Positions 49,003 to 60,840 of a stretch of DNA of 64,000 nucleotides are shown piece by piece; positions within the stretch are counted from its first letter, which is position 1; every line of letters starts with the position of its first letter. Origin of the DNA: Epiperipatus broadwayi (taxonomy: Eukaryota; Onychophora; Udeonychophora; Euonychophora; Peripatidae); contig JAQFVV010007242.1 of assembly GCA_028023455.1 (NCBI GenBank), forward strand, positions 59,894 through 123,893, in the 5' to 3' direction. The position numbers and the translations under genes were made by a program. A model generated the notes under the pieces. The model made no database searches, was not told where the DNA came from, and saw only the letters and a list, made by a program, of their open reading frames with translations.

Positions 49003-50254
49003 TAGAATAATTCTAATATAGGGTATATGAGCACAGATTTTTACACCACCCACCTCTCTCCACTCTATCTAAAAACACTGATACACCTAAACACATATAT
49101 GCTGAAAAGATAAATAATCACCAATATACGTATTTCATGCTAAACCAGCAATCATCAGTTGGTCCAGACTATCATCTTTACACACATATATAGTATAAGT
49201 GCTCAGATATATATTAAGATAGACTATCCTCATAGTTTAATGGACAGGCTTCAATCCACTCCACACTCCAACTCTTCAACCGTCCATCCAATTGAAAATC
49301 TGATGATGGAATGCTCAAAGGCCACCCTGAGGCTGAGATTATTGTCACACCCATGTTGACCTAAGGTCAATCTGAACCCCACATGTACAGGACATAATCC
49401 ATTTAATACATATGCAAGGATGGGCAGACATCTCTATAATGTAATAACTGAAACACAGGCTTGTTATATACCTGTGGCTATATATATGTAATATAGGGTA
49501 TATGAGCACAGACTTTCACACCAGCCACCTCTCTCCACTCTATCTAATAACACTGATACACCTAAACACATATATGCTGAAAAGATAAATAATAACCAAT
49601 ATACGTATTTCATGCTAAACCAACAATCATCAGTTGGTCCAGACTATCATCTTTACACACATATATAGTATAAGTGCTCAGATATCTTTTCAGCATATAT
49701 GGGTTTAGGTGTATCAGTGTTATTAGATAGAGTGGAGAGAGGTGGGTGGTGTGAAAGTCTGTGCTCATATACCCTATATTACATATATATAGCCACAGGT
49801 ATATAACAAGCCTGTGTTTCAGTTATTACATTATAGAGATGTCTGCCCATCCTTGTATATGTATTAAATGGATTATGTCCTGTACATGTGGGGTTCAGAT
49901 TGACCTTAGGTCAACATGGGTGTGACAATAATCTCTGCCTCAGGGTGGCCTTTGAGCATTCCATCATCAGATTTTCAATTGGATGGACGGTTGAAGAGTT
50001 GGAGTGTGGAGTGGATTGAAGCCTGTCCATTAAACTATGAGGATAGTCTATCTTAATATATATCTGAGCACTTATACTATATATGTGTGTAAAGATGATA
50101 GTCTGGACCAACAGATGATTGCTGGTTTAGCATGAAATACGTATATTGGTGATTATTTATCTTTTCAGCATATATGTGTTTAGGTGTATCAGTGTTATTA
50201 GATAGAGTGGAGAGAGGTGGGTGGTGTGAAAGTCTGTGCTCATATACCCTATAT

Positions 50255-50291
<37 letters not shown>

Positions 50292-50338
50292 CCACAGGTA
50301 TATAACAAGCCTGTGTTTCAGTTATTAGAATAATTCTA
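49003..50338. mobile_element. 1.3-kb family A foldback with direct flanking repeats
   Basis: Flanked by TAGAATAATTC(TA) at 49003-49015 and 50326-50338. It holds a forward unit (49017-49490), a second truncated forward unit (49494-49684), a short reverse segment, and a reverse unit (about 49780-50320). Each carries AGGGTATATGAGCACAGA, CCAATATACGTATTTCATGC, AACCAGCAATCATCAGTTGG and GGACAGGCTTCAATCCACTC in order. The two outer 66-codon frames (49159 plus, 49911 minus) are mirror images differing at one residue, so they reflect the repeat. The right end is GCCACAGGTATATAACAAG then CCTGTGTTTCAGTTA. Confidence 0.88.
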
Positions 50339-50354
50339 GTGGATTTTGTTTATA

Positions 50355-51560
50355 CTTAAATCATTTGATATAATATATTTTATATATATACTAACCCAAT
50401 GAGATCTAACGGCAGAATACCATTAATCCCTTAACTCAAGGATATAGCATGAGCTATATGCTAACACGCTATACTCCTGATGATAATGATCTTTGACTAA
50501 GCGCAGTGGGTTATATGTTATAATTATATTTACTACTGAAGACATGCAATAAAATAAAAAGGAATTAAAATAGTGACAAATGCATGTAATCATAATAGAC
50601 AAATAAAGTAAGAAGAGGAGAAATCTCACTCATTCTTGTACACAACTTTTTAAATCAACTAAACTTTCCCATATTAAAATGCATTCCCAAGTAGCAGAAG
50701 TAATTTGAATAACATATGGAAGACTAAAATAAGTTACTTCTATTATACCCACTTTAGATAACTTGAAAAACAAATGTTAATAACCAAATAAAGTTTATTG
50801 CCATGATCAGATCTGAAATAATTCTTATAAATTAAGAGCTGATGTACTTTTCTTATAATGCAGTGAACCATAATTGATTTGTTAATGCCACACTATTAAT
50901 ATTTGCAACAATAAGAGTAATTTGAATAATTTTAAGATAATATGTGATAATCTCAGGGTTCTTTATCTAATAATTTTAAGTATTAATTGTCATATCATGT
51001 AGTTGAATAAATGAATGACATCCTAGTAGACTAAAGGAGACATACACTTCTCTTATAAGTTAATGTATCCCCAACATATTATAATAATAATTATAATTAA
51101 TTTAAAAAATATTTAATTTAACTAAAAAATGCGTAAAGCAAGATATAATTTGGAAAAATCAAAGTCTTTACCCAGGATGACATTTGAGTATCTAGAAGGA
51201 AATGAATACCTTTTATATCATTCTAATAATCATCAACAGCACCATTTAAAATCAACTTTTGAAATAATGTAATCTTCATTTGGGGAATAATTAAATAATA
51301 TGCAGTCTTAAATTAAAATCAATTCAAAGTAAATCAAAATGAACAATTTTAAATGCAACTCCAACATTTGGAATTGTAAATTCTTAAGCAACTTTGCATT
51401 TTTAAGCTTGGATCGGTATCTTATTAGAATTTATCTGATTTAAACCAAGATTTCGGTAAAACAATTAATAATTCAGGACTCAGGAAATCATATATAGAGA
51501 CACAAACTAAATTATAATAATAATAAAACACATTTACTGACAATTGACATCAAATTCACT
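50355..51560. other. AT-rich DNA, no feature recognised
   Basis: Short chance frames only. Confidence 0.4.
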
Positions 51561-51564
51561 TTAC

Positions 51565-51650
51565 GTCAAGCGTTGTTAGCCGAGAGGTCATCGCAGACAG
51601 TTGTGGGTTCGCGTCCCGGCCGATGCTATGAAATATGAAAAAAAAAACTT
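51565..51650 (+). mobile_element. tRNA-derived SINE, internally deleted copy
   Basis: GTCAAGCGTTGTTAGCCGAG, GAGGTCATCGCAG, GGGTTCGCGTCCCGGCCGAT, then GCTATGAAATATG and an A-tail match the SINE at 25958. The anticodon-arm region is missing: the two GCAG motifs that bracket it in the full copy are collapsed into one. Flanking repeats are weak (ACTTTAC / ACTTTCAC). Confidence 0.65.
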
Positions 51651-51654
51651 TCAC

Positions 51655-53700
51655 AAAAAAAAATAATAATCTGTAAACATAAGCACTGTTTTGTTGTACA
51701 AGATGTATAAATAATAAACAAAATAATCGCCTAGCTCCTTGCAAACTAATCAATTATTTATACAAACCTTTGGGTGGTTTTGTTAACTCAAACTTCTTAA
51801 TTTTCTTCTGTTAACATCTAATTTAGCTAAACACTATTTTATTTTATGATACACTCAAAGCAAAACAATTTGCTATCACGTTGACCTACTGTCAAACATA
51901 TTCTTCATTGAAACAGTAAGATTCGTATTCGAATCTTAAGTTTCACCTTTTTTCTGTCGTCTCTCACTGACCAGTCTATCCCGCCCAAATTTAAACTTTT
52001 TGGTATCGAATTGTGTGTGTAGCAATATTAAAAATGTATAAATATATGTAGAATTCAGCATAAACACGCACACATTTCGATCTCAAATTAAAGGCAATAA
52101 ATAGGGATAAAATAATATAATTTAGATTTCTTTTAGTTATATAATTTTGTATAATTTTAATCATTTATTTTGGATTATAAAGTTCGTATTTATTGCTTTG
52201 TTTAAATTTCGTTTAATAATAATTCTAAAAAAATCTGATGTAATATTTAATTAAAAGTTAAAATAATCTTATGTTCTCTTTTTGTCTTTGAAATTTAAAA
52301 GCATCGGTCAGTGTTAGATAATAGATTAATTAAAGAAAAATTCCCCAAAATGTAATTAGTAAATGTAAAATGTAAACAATAGAACGGGCAGCTTTCTTTA
52401 TAATTAAAACCAACAAAATGGATTGATTATCCTCAGGGCAGATTAAGTAGAACCTAAAAATACCTTAACAAAAATGTGAGAGATCAAGATAAGAAAAGAG
52501 GCCATCTTAGACTTGCTGGAGATATTCCCTTAAACTTTAGCTTTGCTCTCGATCACTGAGAGTCTCCAAAATATAAAAATAATTTGTTCCTGCCAAGGTA
52601 TGACCAAGTAAAAGCACCTAGATTATTCTCCATCGGGAGATAGCCTATCGGATGCTGAACTTTCCATTGCCCGTCATAAATTCACCATGAAGATCTGCTG
52701 CTGCTGTTAAAGTAAATGAGACATCTAAATACAAGGAAGAATTGCCACTCATGAACTATTTGCTACTAAACCAATGTACTCGGAAAACTTGGTATAAAAC
52801 AGGTACCTGTCTGTGCTCAAACTCTAGAGTACTCTAATAACGTGCTATAGCTCTTTTTCATATTACTTATATAAAAATTAACAAAGCGTATGACACACTT
52901 GAATGAGAAGCTATAAAGATACACAGAAATTATTACAAGCTAAGTGCTTTCGAGGCCTTTTGCCTCATATTCATAGCGGTACTGTGAGCTGCAGAATAAA
53001 GAAATAGGGCAAGGAAACAAAACAGTATGCAAAAAATGTAAAAACTATCATTTGTATAACTAAAATTGAATAATTAATATTTTTTTTTATTTATTAATGA
53101 AATTTATTTATTCATTAGTTTACATAACAAGAAAATCAATTGACAGTTACATGATTGTTATTGAGGTAAACATAGAAAGAAAAGGAAACTATGACATTAC
53201 ATTTATAAAATCAAATGCAAACATACAATTGTCAATTTCTCTAATAATCTAGCTTACCTCACTCTATCTTTCTTGGGTGCGTATTTCTAAAATCTACATT
53301 TTTATCTATAGTTATTATTTAATTATTGCATGCTCATAATTGTCTCAATTTTCAAAATCTAAATCTATGATCGCTTGAAACAGTGAATGCGTGTCAAATT
53401 TTCATTAATATTTACTTTCATAAATCACTTAACTTTCATATAAATCGACACGCATTCAATGCATCATTTATTGTGATGCAGGGTCTACTACTTCGCAAAT
53501 GGCTGGCATATTAGTTGTAATAACTCCCAGTTTATATACGTTTTGTATTTATTAAATCTTAATGAATAATTCTAGAAAATTACATTTCTTTGAGAGTCGC
53601 CAACATTCTTTTAGTAAATGTTGATAATGTAGGGCCGAGTTAGAAATCTATTTAAATCTTATCATAATCGTTTATACATTATACATGTGTTACATTTTAG
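51655..53700. other. Possible intron or intergenic DNA
   Basis: A perfect 9-bp hairpin TAAGATTCG-TAT-CGAATCTTA lies at 51917-51938, next to B-box-like TATTCGAATC. GAATGCGTGTC and GACACGCATTC oppose at 53384-53457. A 35-codon minus-strand frame sits at about 52650-52770. No confident exon was seen. Confidence 0.35.
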
Positions 53701-53922
53701 AGATGCGATGACCCATTCCGCCATGAAATTTCCGGATTCTTCAGGGTTGAAATTAACCCCAGTCGTCCTACACAAGCGGACATAATGGGTGCTCCCGTAG
53801 GACTTGACGACATCATGCAGCCAGCTGGCAAACTGCGACATGGACCGCTTGTCCCTGGTTATGCTTATGTGACACCTTACTTCATCGGGCCGATGGCAGA
53901 GACCAGCCCGACATTCTTATAA
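53701..53922 (+). CDS. Candidate terminal coding exon, unassigned protein
   Basis: A strong acceptor (GTTACATTTTAG, ending 53700) is followed by 73 open codons and TAA at 53920-53922. The peptide begins RCDDPFRHEISGFFRVEINP, continues SRPTQADIMGAPVGLDDIMQ then PAGKLRHGPLVPGYAYVTPY, and ends FIGPMAETSPTFL. GC content is about twice that of the flanks, and first codon positions are G/C-richer than third, as expected for real coding DNA in an AT-rich genome. AATAAA follows at 54059. The antisense frame is also open for most of the length, which weakens the case. I do not recognise the family. Confidence 0.55.
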   Translation, partial: RCDDPFRHEISGFFRVEINPSRPTQADIMGAPVGLDDIMQPAGKLRHGPLVPGYAYVTPYFIGPMAETSPTFL

Positions 53923-54058
53923 ACTCATTCACGGCATTGCAGTTTCGATATACTGCCATTCCATATCGCCTTTCTAAAGCGTACCATGTGTTCCTTTACT
54001 TAATTTTATTACTCTATATATCACTCCGCCTCTGCATTATCTTCATAATTCACTCTCA

Positions 54059-54064
54059 AATAAA
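54059..54064 (+). terminator. Candidate polyadenylation signal
   Basis: AATAAA, 137 bp past the stop codon of the plus-strand exon and the first such motif after it. The motif is common in AT-rich DNA, so position is the main support. Confidence 0.35.
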
Positions 54065-54477
54065 TGTTTGCCCTTAGTCATAAAATAAATATTTTAATTA
54101 AATAAATATATGTCCGCTGCTACTCTTAAATCTTACTTTAGACTCTTGCATTGCAAAGGTATAAATCCCTCCAGACATGCATTACAAATACTTACTCGAG
54201 AATTTTAGGTAGCTAGATTACGCCTTCAAATAAATGAATTCCTTTTGTAAACAAATAAATAAATGTATTCTTTAAAATATAATCATGTCGCAAATCCCGC
54301 TACTGAAGCTTTTAATCCATAAAATATTGTTAGTAAATGATCTTATTAAAATGTGTTAATAAATAATTTTAAACTATACGTCTGCAGTTACGTTTCATTT
54401 ATTCGATACCCATTCTATATAATATTTCCTCGATTATATAAATATGAATGTTTAACTAATATTAGTTTGATTATTGG
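54065..54477. other. Spacer between two convergent candidate gene ends
   Basis: AT-rich. A minus-strand AATAAA at about 54397-54402 could serve the facing exon. Confidence 0.35.
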
Positions 54478-54720
54478 CTAACTCGAAAATAAATCATGAA
54501 TCTCTTGCATATCCCTGACCACTGTGCCTAAAGAAATATTTACTAATGTCACAACAGATGCGTTGTTTCGCGGATTGTATTGTGGAACCGACAAACTATG
54601 TTCGTACTCAGTACCACGGGTGGCTTCGCTACCTCGATGGTGCTGCTGTTCTGTGTGGTGGTCGAATTCTGCATTATGTTTACGAGTCACATGTTTTCTG
54701 ACTGTTACATCATGCAATTG
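54478..54720 (-). CDS. Candidate terminal coding exon, unassigned protein
   Basis: After an acceptor-like TTATTCTATAG, the minus strand is open for 80 codons to TAG at 54480-54478. It is hydrophilic and His-rich first (HVTRKHNAEFDHHTEQQHHR, then GSEATRGTEYEHSLSV), then PQYNPRNNASVVTLVNISL and GTVVRDMQEIHDLFSS. The second half faintly recalls the N-terminal strand pattern of Cys-loop receptor subunits, but too weakly to assign. GC content is clearly above the flanks. The opposite strand is open too (72 codons, Cys/Trp-rich, less protein-like). A GTAAAT inside could act as a donor, making it an internal exon. Confidence 0.4.
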   Translation of the reverse strand, partial: QLHDVTVRKHVTRKHNAEFDHHTEQQHHRGSEATRGTEYEHSLSVPQYNPRNNASVVTLVNISLGTVVRDMQEIHDLFSS

Positions 54721-54739
54721 CTATAGAATAATCATTTAT

Positions 54740-55235
54740 TAAGGCTTTTAAAATATAATTTATAATAATATCTAAGATATACTTTCATGTCCAGTTGGCT
54801 ACTATTGATTAGCATATTAACTAATAATACTCTATTTATAGCATTAAAATAAAATTAGAAAACTTAATCCTTAACTGATATATGGCTAAACATTTTCAGC
54901 AGATTGTCATGATAATATTAATTATCATACAAGACATAAATAAGACCACTACTGTCTCGCATTTTGTTAACTTAATAACAATAAAATAAGAAAACTCTTC
55001 AGAAGCCACACATACAACATATTAGATTCTAACCATGTCCATGTAATAAATTATTTAAACCTTTAATTCTCTTACCAATCCATCGATGAACTACTTCTGG
55101 ATGGTGATGATGATAATACTACATATGTGCATCTCTTATTGTACTGTTCTCACACATTAACATTAAATTACTAACACATTTGTTGGTTTTCTTGTAAACT
55201 GCTGGCAAGACCTAATAATACAATACATACATTAT
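54740..55235. other. AT-rich DNA, no feature recognised
   Basis: It would be intron if the preceding exon is real. Confidence 0.35.
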
Positions 55236-55560
55236 TTTAATTTACTAAATACTATGAATAGAAAAGTGTCCCTGAAGCGACTATATGCTTCAAATTCTAA
55301 CTTATCAATTGCCATAACAAATTTTAACACATACATTGACTCCACTTCACATGGTGGAATATAAACTAGATAACATCATGAGGAAAAGGCTTTAATTTAC
55401 TTAACACTATGAATAGAAAAGTGTCCCTGAAGTGGCAATATGCTTCAAATTCTAACTTATCAATTGCCATAACAAACTTTAACACATACACTGACTTCAC
55501 TTCACATGGTGGAATATAAAATATACATCTTCATGATGGAAAGGCTGCTCAGAGTCACAC
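55236..55560. repeat. Two-copy tandem duplication, period 155 bp
   Basis: ACTATGAATAGAAAAGTGTC at 55251 and 55406, followed in both by TATGCTTCAAATTCTAACTT and CTTCACATGGTGGAATATAA. A few differences separate the units. Confidence 0.9.
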
Positions 55561-56121
55561 TACACAAATGAGAAATAAGCAATGGCATATTCTTAATACC
55601 TTTTCTCAATTAAATATATGTGTGGACAAGGTCCTAGCATATGGAAATGGAATATAAACCAAAGAAAAATCTTATCTACAGATCTAGTTATGCTAGCTAA
55701 GCAAAAATGACAATAATAAAATACCAAAATAAAATCTGCTCATGAAAAAAATACCAAACATTGGGGAGAGCAACGCTCAAAATCTTCCAATGAACAATAT
55801 AATTAAAACACAATGTTCAAAAGTCACATGCATTCCACAATTATAAAACAGGATTAGCATATATCCTTGGCATAACCATGGCAAGAGAAAAAAAATATCA
55901 CTGAAATATGAGAGAAATAAATTTTCTATCTCTAAAATACATACACTAAATAATGTACAAAACCAATAAATAAATACAAATCAAAGTGACTTTAAAAATA
56001 CTTTAAATAGTATAACAAATTTTACAAATAATAAGAAATACACATATTCAGTTAATAGTAGCATAATATTTTAAAACTAAAATGGATGTAAATAGAAAAT
56101 GCAAAATTACTAAATATAGTA
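55560..56121. other. AT-rich DNA, no feature recognised
   Basis: Nothing recognisable. Confidence 0.4.
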
Positions 56122-56413
56122 TGTAATATTTAACACAGCATTACGCTATTGCACATGCACTTTGAAGATTTTAACTATAAATGAATGAATACTAACACTC
56201 AACCACATGATAAAGTCTTTGAAAAAGCGCTTTGAAGATTTTAACTATAAATGAATGAATACTAACACTCAGCCACATGATAAAGTCTTTGGAAAAGATA
56301 CATTCTATCTTTTCCAAAGACTTTATCATGTGGTTGAGTGTTAGTATTCATTCATTTATAGTTAAAATCTTCAAAGTGCATGTGCAACAGTGTAATGCTG
56401 TGTTAAATATTAC
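56122..56413. repeat. Family F palindromic element with internal tandem step
   Basis: GTAATATTTAACACAGCATT and TTGCACATGCACTTTGAAGA on the left oppose their mirror images on the right. The inner unit GCNCTTTGAAGATTTTAACT..CACATGATAAAGTC is present twice on the left arm and once on the right. The centre is TTTGGAAAAGATACATTCTA. It is a relative of the 13.26-14.17 kb array. Confidence 0.85.
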
Positions 56414-56414
56414 A

Positions 56415-58600
56415 GTTTACAAACATCACACTATAAAAAAATGATTTATTTACATAAATATAGTATGATAAATACCTTATCATATTAATAATCTCATAAT
56501 AAAATTATTATATTATAATTAGTAAATTTTTTACGACCTTCTGATAAATGAGATATTGACTGTTTACTTATAATTATATATCTTGTGTATTAATAAAATA
56601 CTAGCAATGTAAAGAAATGGGTATCTTTATCTGGACAAGTATATCATAGATACTTTACTTTAAACCAAAATAAAAATAAAGAAATGTATAAATCTAACCT
56701 TAATTAAGATAATAATAAAAATGCATAAATTTTACTATGTCATTAAAAACACTTTTGAATTAATATTAAAAGAAATTTAAAAGAATAATAATTTTTTTTT
56801 TTGTAAAAAAATCCATAGTTCTATATCTGAGATCCTCCACAATGAACTACCTGATGTGGGAAATAATGTCATTTGTATGGTGAATCATTTTTAGAAGCAG
56901 TGCACCAATAATTTGTTATATTTTCAAATAACACAAGCATTCATGTCCTTCTGGAGACAAATGATACACAAAATAGCAACACTTCCAAAAAAAAATAACT
57001 GCACTAGGTTCAAATCTATTTCCTCCACATATACATCTACTTACTACAGTTTGCTATAGCTTGTTTTATTCATTTTATTCCAGCAGCAGATATATTATGA
57101 GGGATATTTTTCTTAACATTTTCCATGGATATATTTTTTGAATTAACAGTTCATTTATTCTAAACAACATTTTATATTCTTTAAGTTATAATTTTATTCA
57201 TCCATAAGGTAACTAATGATTGTAATTTAATAGATTTTTTCTCATTTTGTAAAATAAGCAGTTTAAATAGCTTTCACATTCCATGATATTTTTGAAACTA
57301 GAAGTTTTTCCTTATGCCTATTATTATTGTTCATTTGAAGCAATATATATATATATTTTAAAGACTTCACCTCAATACATCAACTCATTTCACATTAGAA
57401 ATATTCTCTTGGAAACAGTAATATAATTAATTTCTTAGAGATTAACTGGAATAAAGCTCATTTTTAACATTTTTTTTTTATAAAATATGCAAGTCAGCAT
57501 TTAACACCATTATAAAGAAAATGTTTTAAAATAAAATTATTATTACTCAAATTGTCAAGAGTGAATCATTTCTGAGTCAGACAAAGTCAATTTCTGTTGA
57601 AGCATTTCTTTCTTTAATTTTAACGTAAATCTTAAAAATGTATCAATGGTGAATTGTAATATTATTGGACTAAAGGTAAGAAATAAACAACAGACATGGC
57701 TCAGTACAAAGTCCCTGTTATATGTTATATAGTTTTGAAAAGATAACAGAAAACATACAATTTTTTTTAAGTATCGGTAATGATTAATCAGCAGAAGAAC
57801 ACCACTATAAACTCATCAACACTCCTTTAACACTTTAAGAAAATAACAACACCAGCTTTTCTTAGGCATTTTTCTAATTTCTTTGGAAGTTTCCTGATTA
57901 GATTAAAGCATGAGAAGATTTAACACCTTTTTTTCTAGTAGCACATGATTACTTAATAAATAATAAGAGTTTATATAAACAAATTATCAAATTTAATTGA
58001 GAATAAAAGTTGAAATTAAATTATAATGCCTTCTTATTGAGAATTCTTTAGATAAATTGAAGAGAGATCTGAGCTGAGATTACCCCACATACTAAAAATC
58101 CCTTTGTTTATACCTTCCCTATTTTGATGGGCATTTTAATTAGTCACACCTTTATTCCTGACCTCTATCATGAATTATGCACACTACAACCAGGAACTAA
58201 ATAAAAATTACATCACATTGATCTATTTCCAGGTGATTATTTAAAATTTTCCATTAGTTTTTTTTAAAAAAACTTATTTAATGAAAATAATAAAAAAAAT
58301 AAAACACTAAAATGAATAATTATTTTTAAATTATTACCTTTATAAATTATCACTTTCATTTATAAGAAACTTGTAATCTTATATATTTTAAACACTTTTT
58401 AATACTGAATTAATCATAAATATTTTTAAATAAATAAACTTAAATTAACTTTACTTGTAATAAATAACATTTTAATAAATCAACATACATGCTTATAATC
58501 TCTTACACACATACCAGAACTTACACTATATTCTTTAAATTTAATGTTTAATAGTTAACCTGTTTATTTTTAACTAACTTCAATATTTTTTTCATGTGTC
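56415..58600. other. AT-rich DNA, no feature recognised
   Basis: Homopolymer runs and chance frames only. Confidence 0.45.
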
Positions 58601-58604
58601 AAAT

Positions 58605-58674
58605 GTGTTGACCAGGAAGTGAACCTGGGCCAGTTGCTTGGAAGGCAACTATGCTAACCACTAGGCCATGTCAC
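58605..58674 (-). pseudogene. Degenerate tRNA-Gly(UCC)-like sequence
   Basis: The minus strand reads GGCCTAGTGGTTAGCATAGT (D-arm), TTGCCTTCCAAGCAA (anticodon arm, anticodon TCC) and CCAGGTTCACTTCCTGG (T-arm with B-box). D-, anticodon- and T-arms are close to canonical tRNA-Gly, but only about three of seven acceptor-stem pairs form (GTGACAT against TCAACAC). It is therefore a pseudogene or SINE head rather than a clear functional tRNA. Confidence 0.7.
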
Positions 58675-58679
58675 TTTAT

Positions 58680-59150
58680 TTAACTATTTTGAGCTCTAAT
58701 AAAGCAATAACTTAAACAAATTATTATTCAATTCTAATAATGAATTTAACAATAATATTATATCATTAATAAATTCACTAATTAGTTTATAGTTTTCTAA
58801 ACAGAAAAATTAGCTTTAATCAGCCTTACCCTATATGTAAACTTCATTTAGCTTTAATTTTTTTAAACTAAGCATGAGCTAAATTTCAATTTTCATCTTA
58901 TAAGCATATTTATTATTAAATATTAAAACTACTTATATCAATCTAAAATTTTATACTAAGTACTCATAGTTACTTGAATAGACTAATTAAATCAACTAAA
59001 CAAAACTTAAATAGTATAATTCACACATATTTTTATATCACAATAAATTTTATTATGTTATATTCTCTTATTTTTTTAAAAAATAGCATAAACTCTTAAT
59101 TAAGGCATCTAAATAGTATCGTGTGCAATAGCACAAGATCACAATATATA
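58680..59150. other. AT-rich DNA, no feature recognised
   Basis: Nothing recognisable. Confidence 0.4.
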
Positions 59151-59154
59151 TATG

Positions 59155-59520
59155 TAAGGGACTTGAACTCAGACTTTCAAACTCCCCACCGCCATCCAAT
59201 CCATGTTATACCATTGATACACATGACCATATACATGTGAAAAAGACATTGCAACATGTTTATCCCAAGCTGAACCAGCCAAAGATGAAATTTTCAAAGC
59301 CCTTGATGATGCCAATATTAGTGTCATACCCATGTTGTTCTTTTGTCAATCTGATCCTCACACATGGGACCTTAATATGTCAATTTAATTATACAGAAGG
59401 ATGGGCAGAATATAGCCTGAATATGCAATATTTAAATACATGTTTATTGTTTATACTAAACTTAATGTATAATTACATTAAGTTTAGTATAGACAATATA
59501 CATGTATTTAAATATTATAT
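59155..59520 (-). mobile_element. Family A element, diverged long copy
   Basis: GGGACTTGAACTCAGACTTT (B-box-like in reverse), CCATTGATACACATGACCAT, AAGCTGAACCAGCC, GTGTCATACCCATGTTG, GTCAATCTGATCCTCACACA and AAGGATGGGCAGA follow the order of the 49-kb unit at lower identity. A 43-bp inverted pair at 59427-59517 ends it (ATTTAAATACATG..CATGTATTTAAAT). A 142-codon frame from 59237 runs through this repeat and its hairpin and is not a convincing gene. Confidence 0.65.
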
Positions 59521-59524
59521 ATAT

Positions 59525-60280
59525 ATATGCTTTTGTGTTTTGCTTAAATTAATAACAAAAGATAATGTAATTTATCATTACCTAGAAAGAGAATGGCCTA
59601 TGTTTTATCAAGCATTGTGCACCCATATTGGGGATAATGCACAAGATTGCCATTATGTGGAATAAAACTGTAGTTCAATTGTTTTCTATTTTGGTCTTTG
59701 TTTACTTTTCATTTATACAGTTCATTATGTTAAGCTAAGTAGTGCAAAATCACGACTGGTGTTCATGAATCCTAAACTATGGTTCAGTGCTGATGGGATG
59801 TTCACTAATGAGTGTAAATTTAAATATTGGTTGCTAATGATGCTATTGTATTAAATAGTATTATCAGACCAAACTAATAAATATTCTAGTCTTCTCAGAT
59901 GTCAAAGCTATATTTACATAATGAGCAGGAAATAATATGGTTGTAGTGTCAGCATTATTAGCAATAGTCTTTAAACTGATAATGTTCTTCAATACACTCA
60001 TCGTAAGTAGTGATTGGTTATATAATTATATCAAGTAATCAACTTATGTAATTGGTATCCAATTGCATTAGGCTGTCTTAGTGTGGCCCGATCTACCATC
60101 CAGTGGGTTAAGTAAATCCCATGGAAATCACAGAAGATAGCATTAATAAAATTATTTCATTGGAAGCACATATTTATTACAGTAAGTAAATACTCCATCA
60201 AAGAAAATATATGAGTTTATATAAAGAATTATGCAATAGCAAAAAATATTTTACTTAAGTTTATTTAATTGTTTATTTAT
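59525..60280. other. AT-rich DNA, no feature recognised
   Basis: Nothing recognisable. Confidence 0.4.
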
Positions 60281-60282
60281 GC

Positions 60283-60415
60283 CACTAAACATCGCATAAT
60301 CACCATTCTTTATGCTTACACAAGCTGCTGACACAGAGGCACAATGGAATGAGTAGGCATTAGATAAGGATTTTATGCGCAAACCTTTCTGCACCCATTT
60401 ATTTTAAAGAAAGCA
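60283..60415. repeat. Family C fragment
   Basis: CATAATCACCATTCTTTATG, GAGTAGGCATTAGATAAGGA, TTTTATGCGCAAACC and CTGCACCCATTTATTT match the outer and inner parts of the family, with the centre deleted. Confidence 0.55.
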
Positions 60416-60840
60416 TGTCTCAAATACTTGTTTGTGTCTAAAAAGGAAAATTATGCTTTAAGATTTATAAAGTGGTAAATACTCAACATGAATTGATATG
60501 TGCTTTCTCGTTAAATTTTTCTTTTACGTAATACTTTACTGCTTCAGCTACGTAATGTTAGAAACAATAATATTAAAAAAGGCGTGCTAAATCAAAATAT
60601 AATTTCCTGCTTTTACTAACAGATCAAATGGGCTAATATGTAACAAAAGCTAATAAAACTTTTAATCACAAAGATCTACACAAAATGAAGTCTATACACA
60701 CATATTTTCAATGTCATATGTTAATTGAAAGTCCTGTTGAGACTCCTAATATTATTATTACTTATTGAATTGTTAAAATCAGTTAGCTGATAGTTCATAA
60801 AAAGTGAAAATAGTAAACAAGGCATTACATATTTAATGAA

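Noticed and set aside
49159-50111. Two 66-residue proteins differing at one residue
   Set aside because: They lie in the two arms of the same foldback in opposite orientation; identity reflects the repeat, not selection on a protein.
52650-52770. 35-codon minus-strand frame with GCAGCAGCA run
   Set aside because: Short, no splice signals, and partly simple sequence.
59237-59665. 142-codon frame, the second longest in the window
   Set aside because: It runs through a family A repeat and a 43-bp hairpin and then AT-rich DNA; the peptide has no family-like features.
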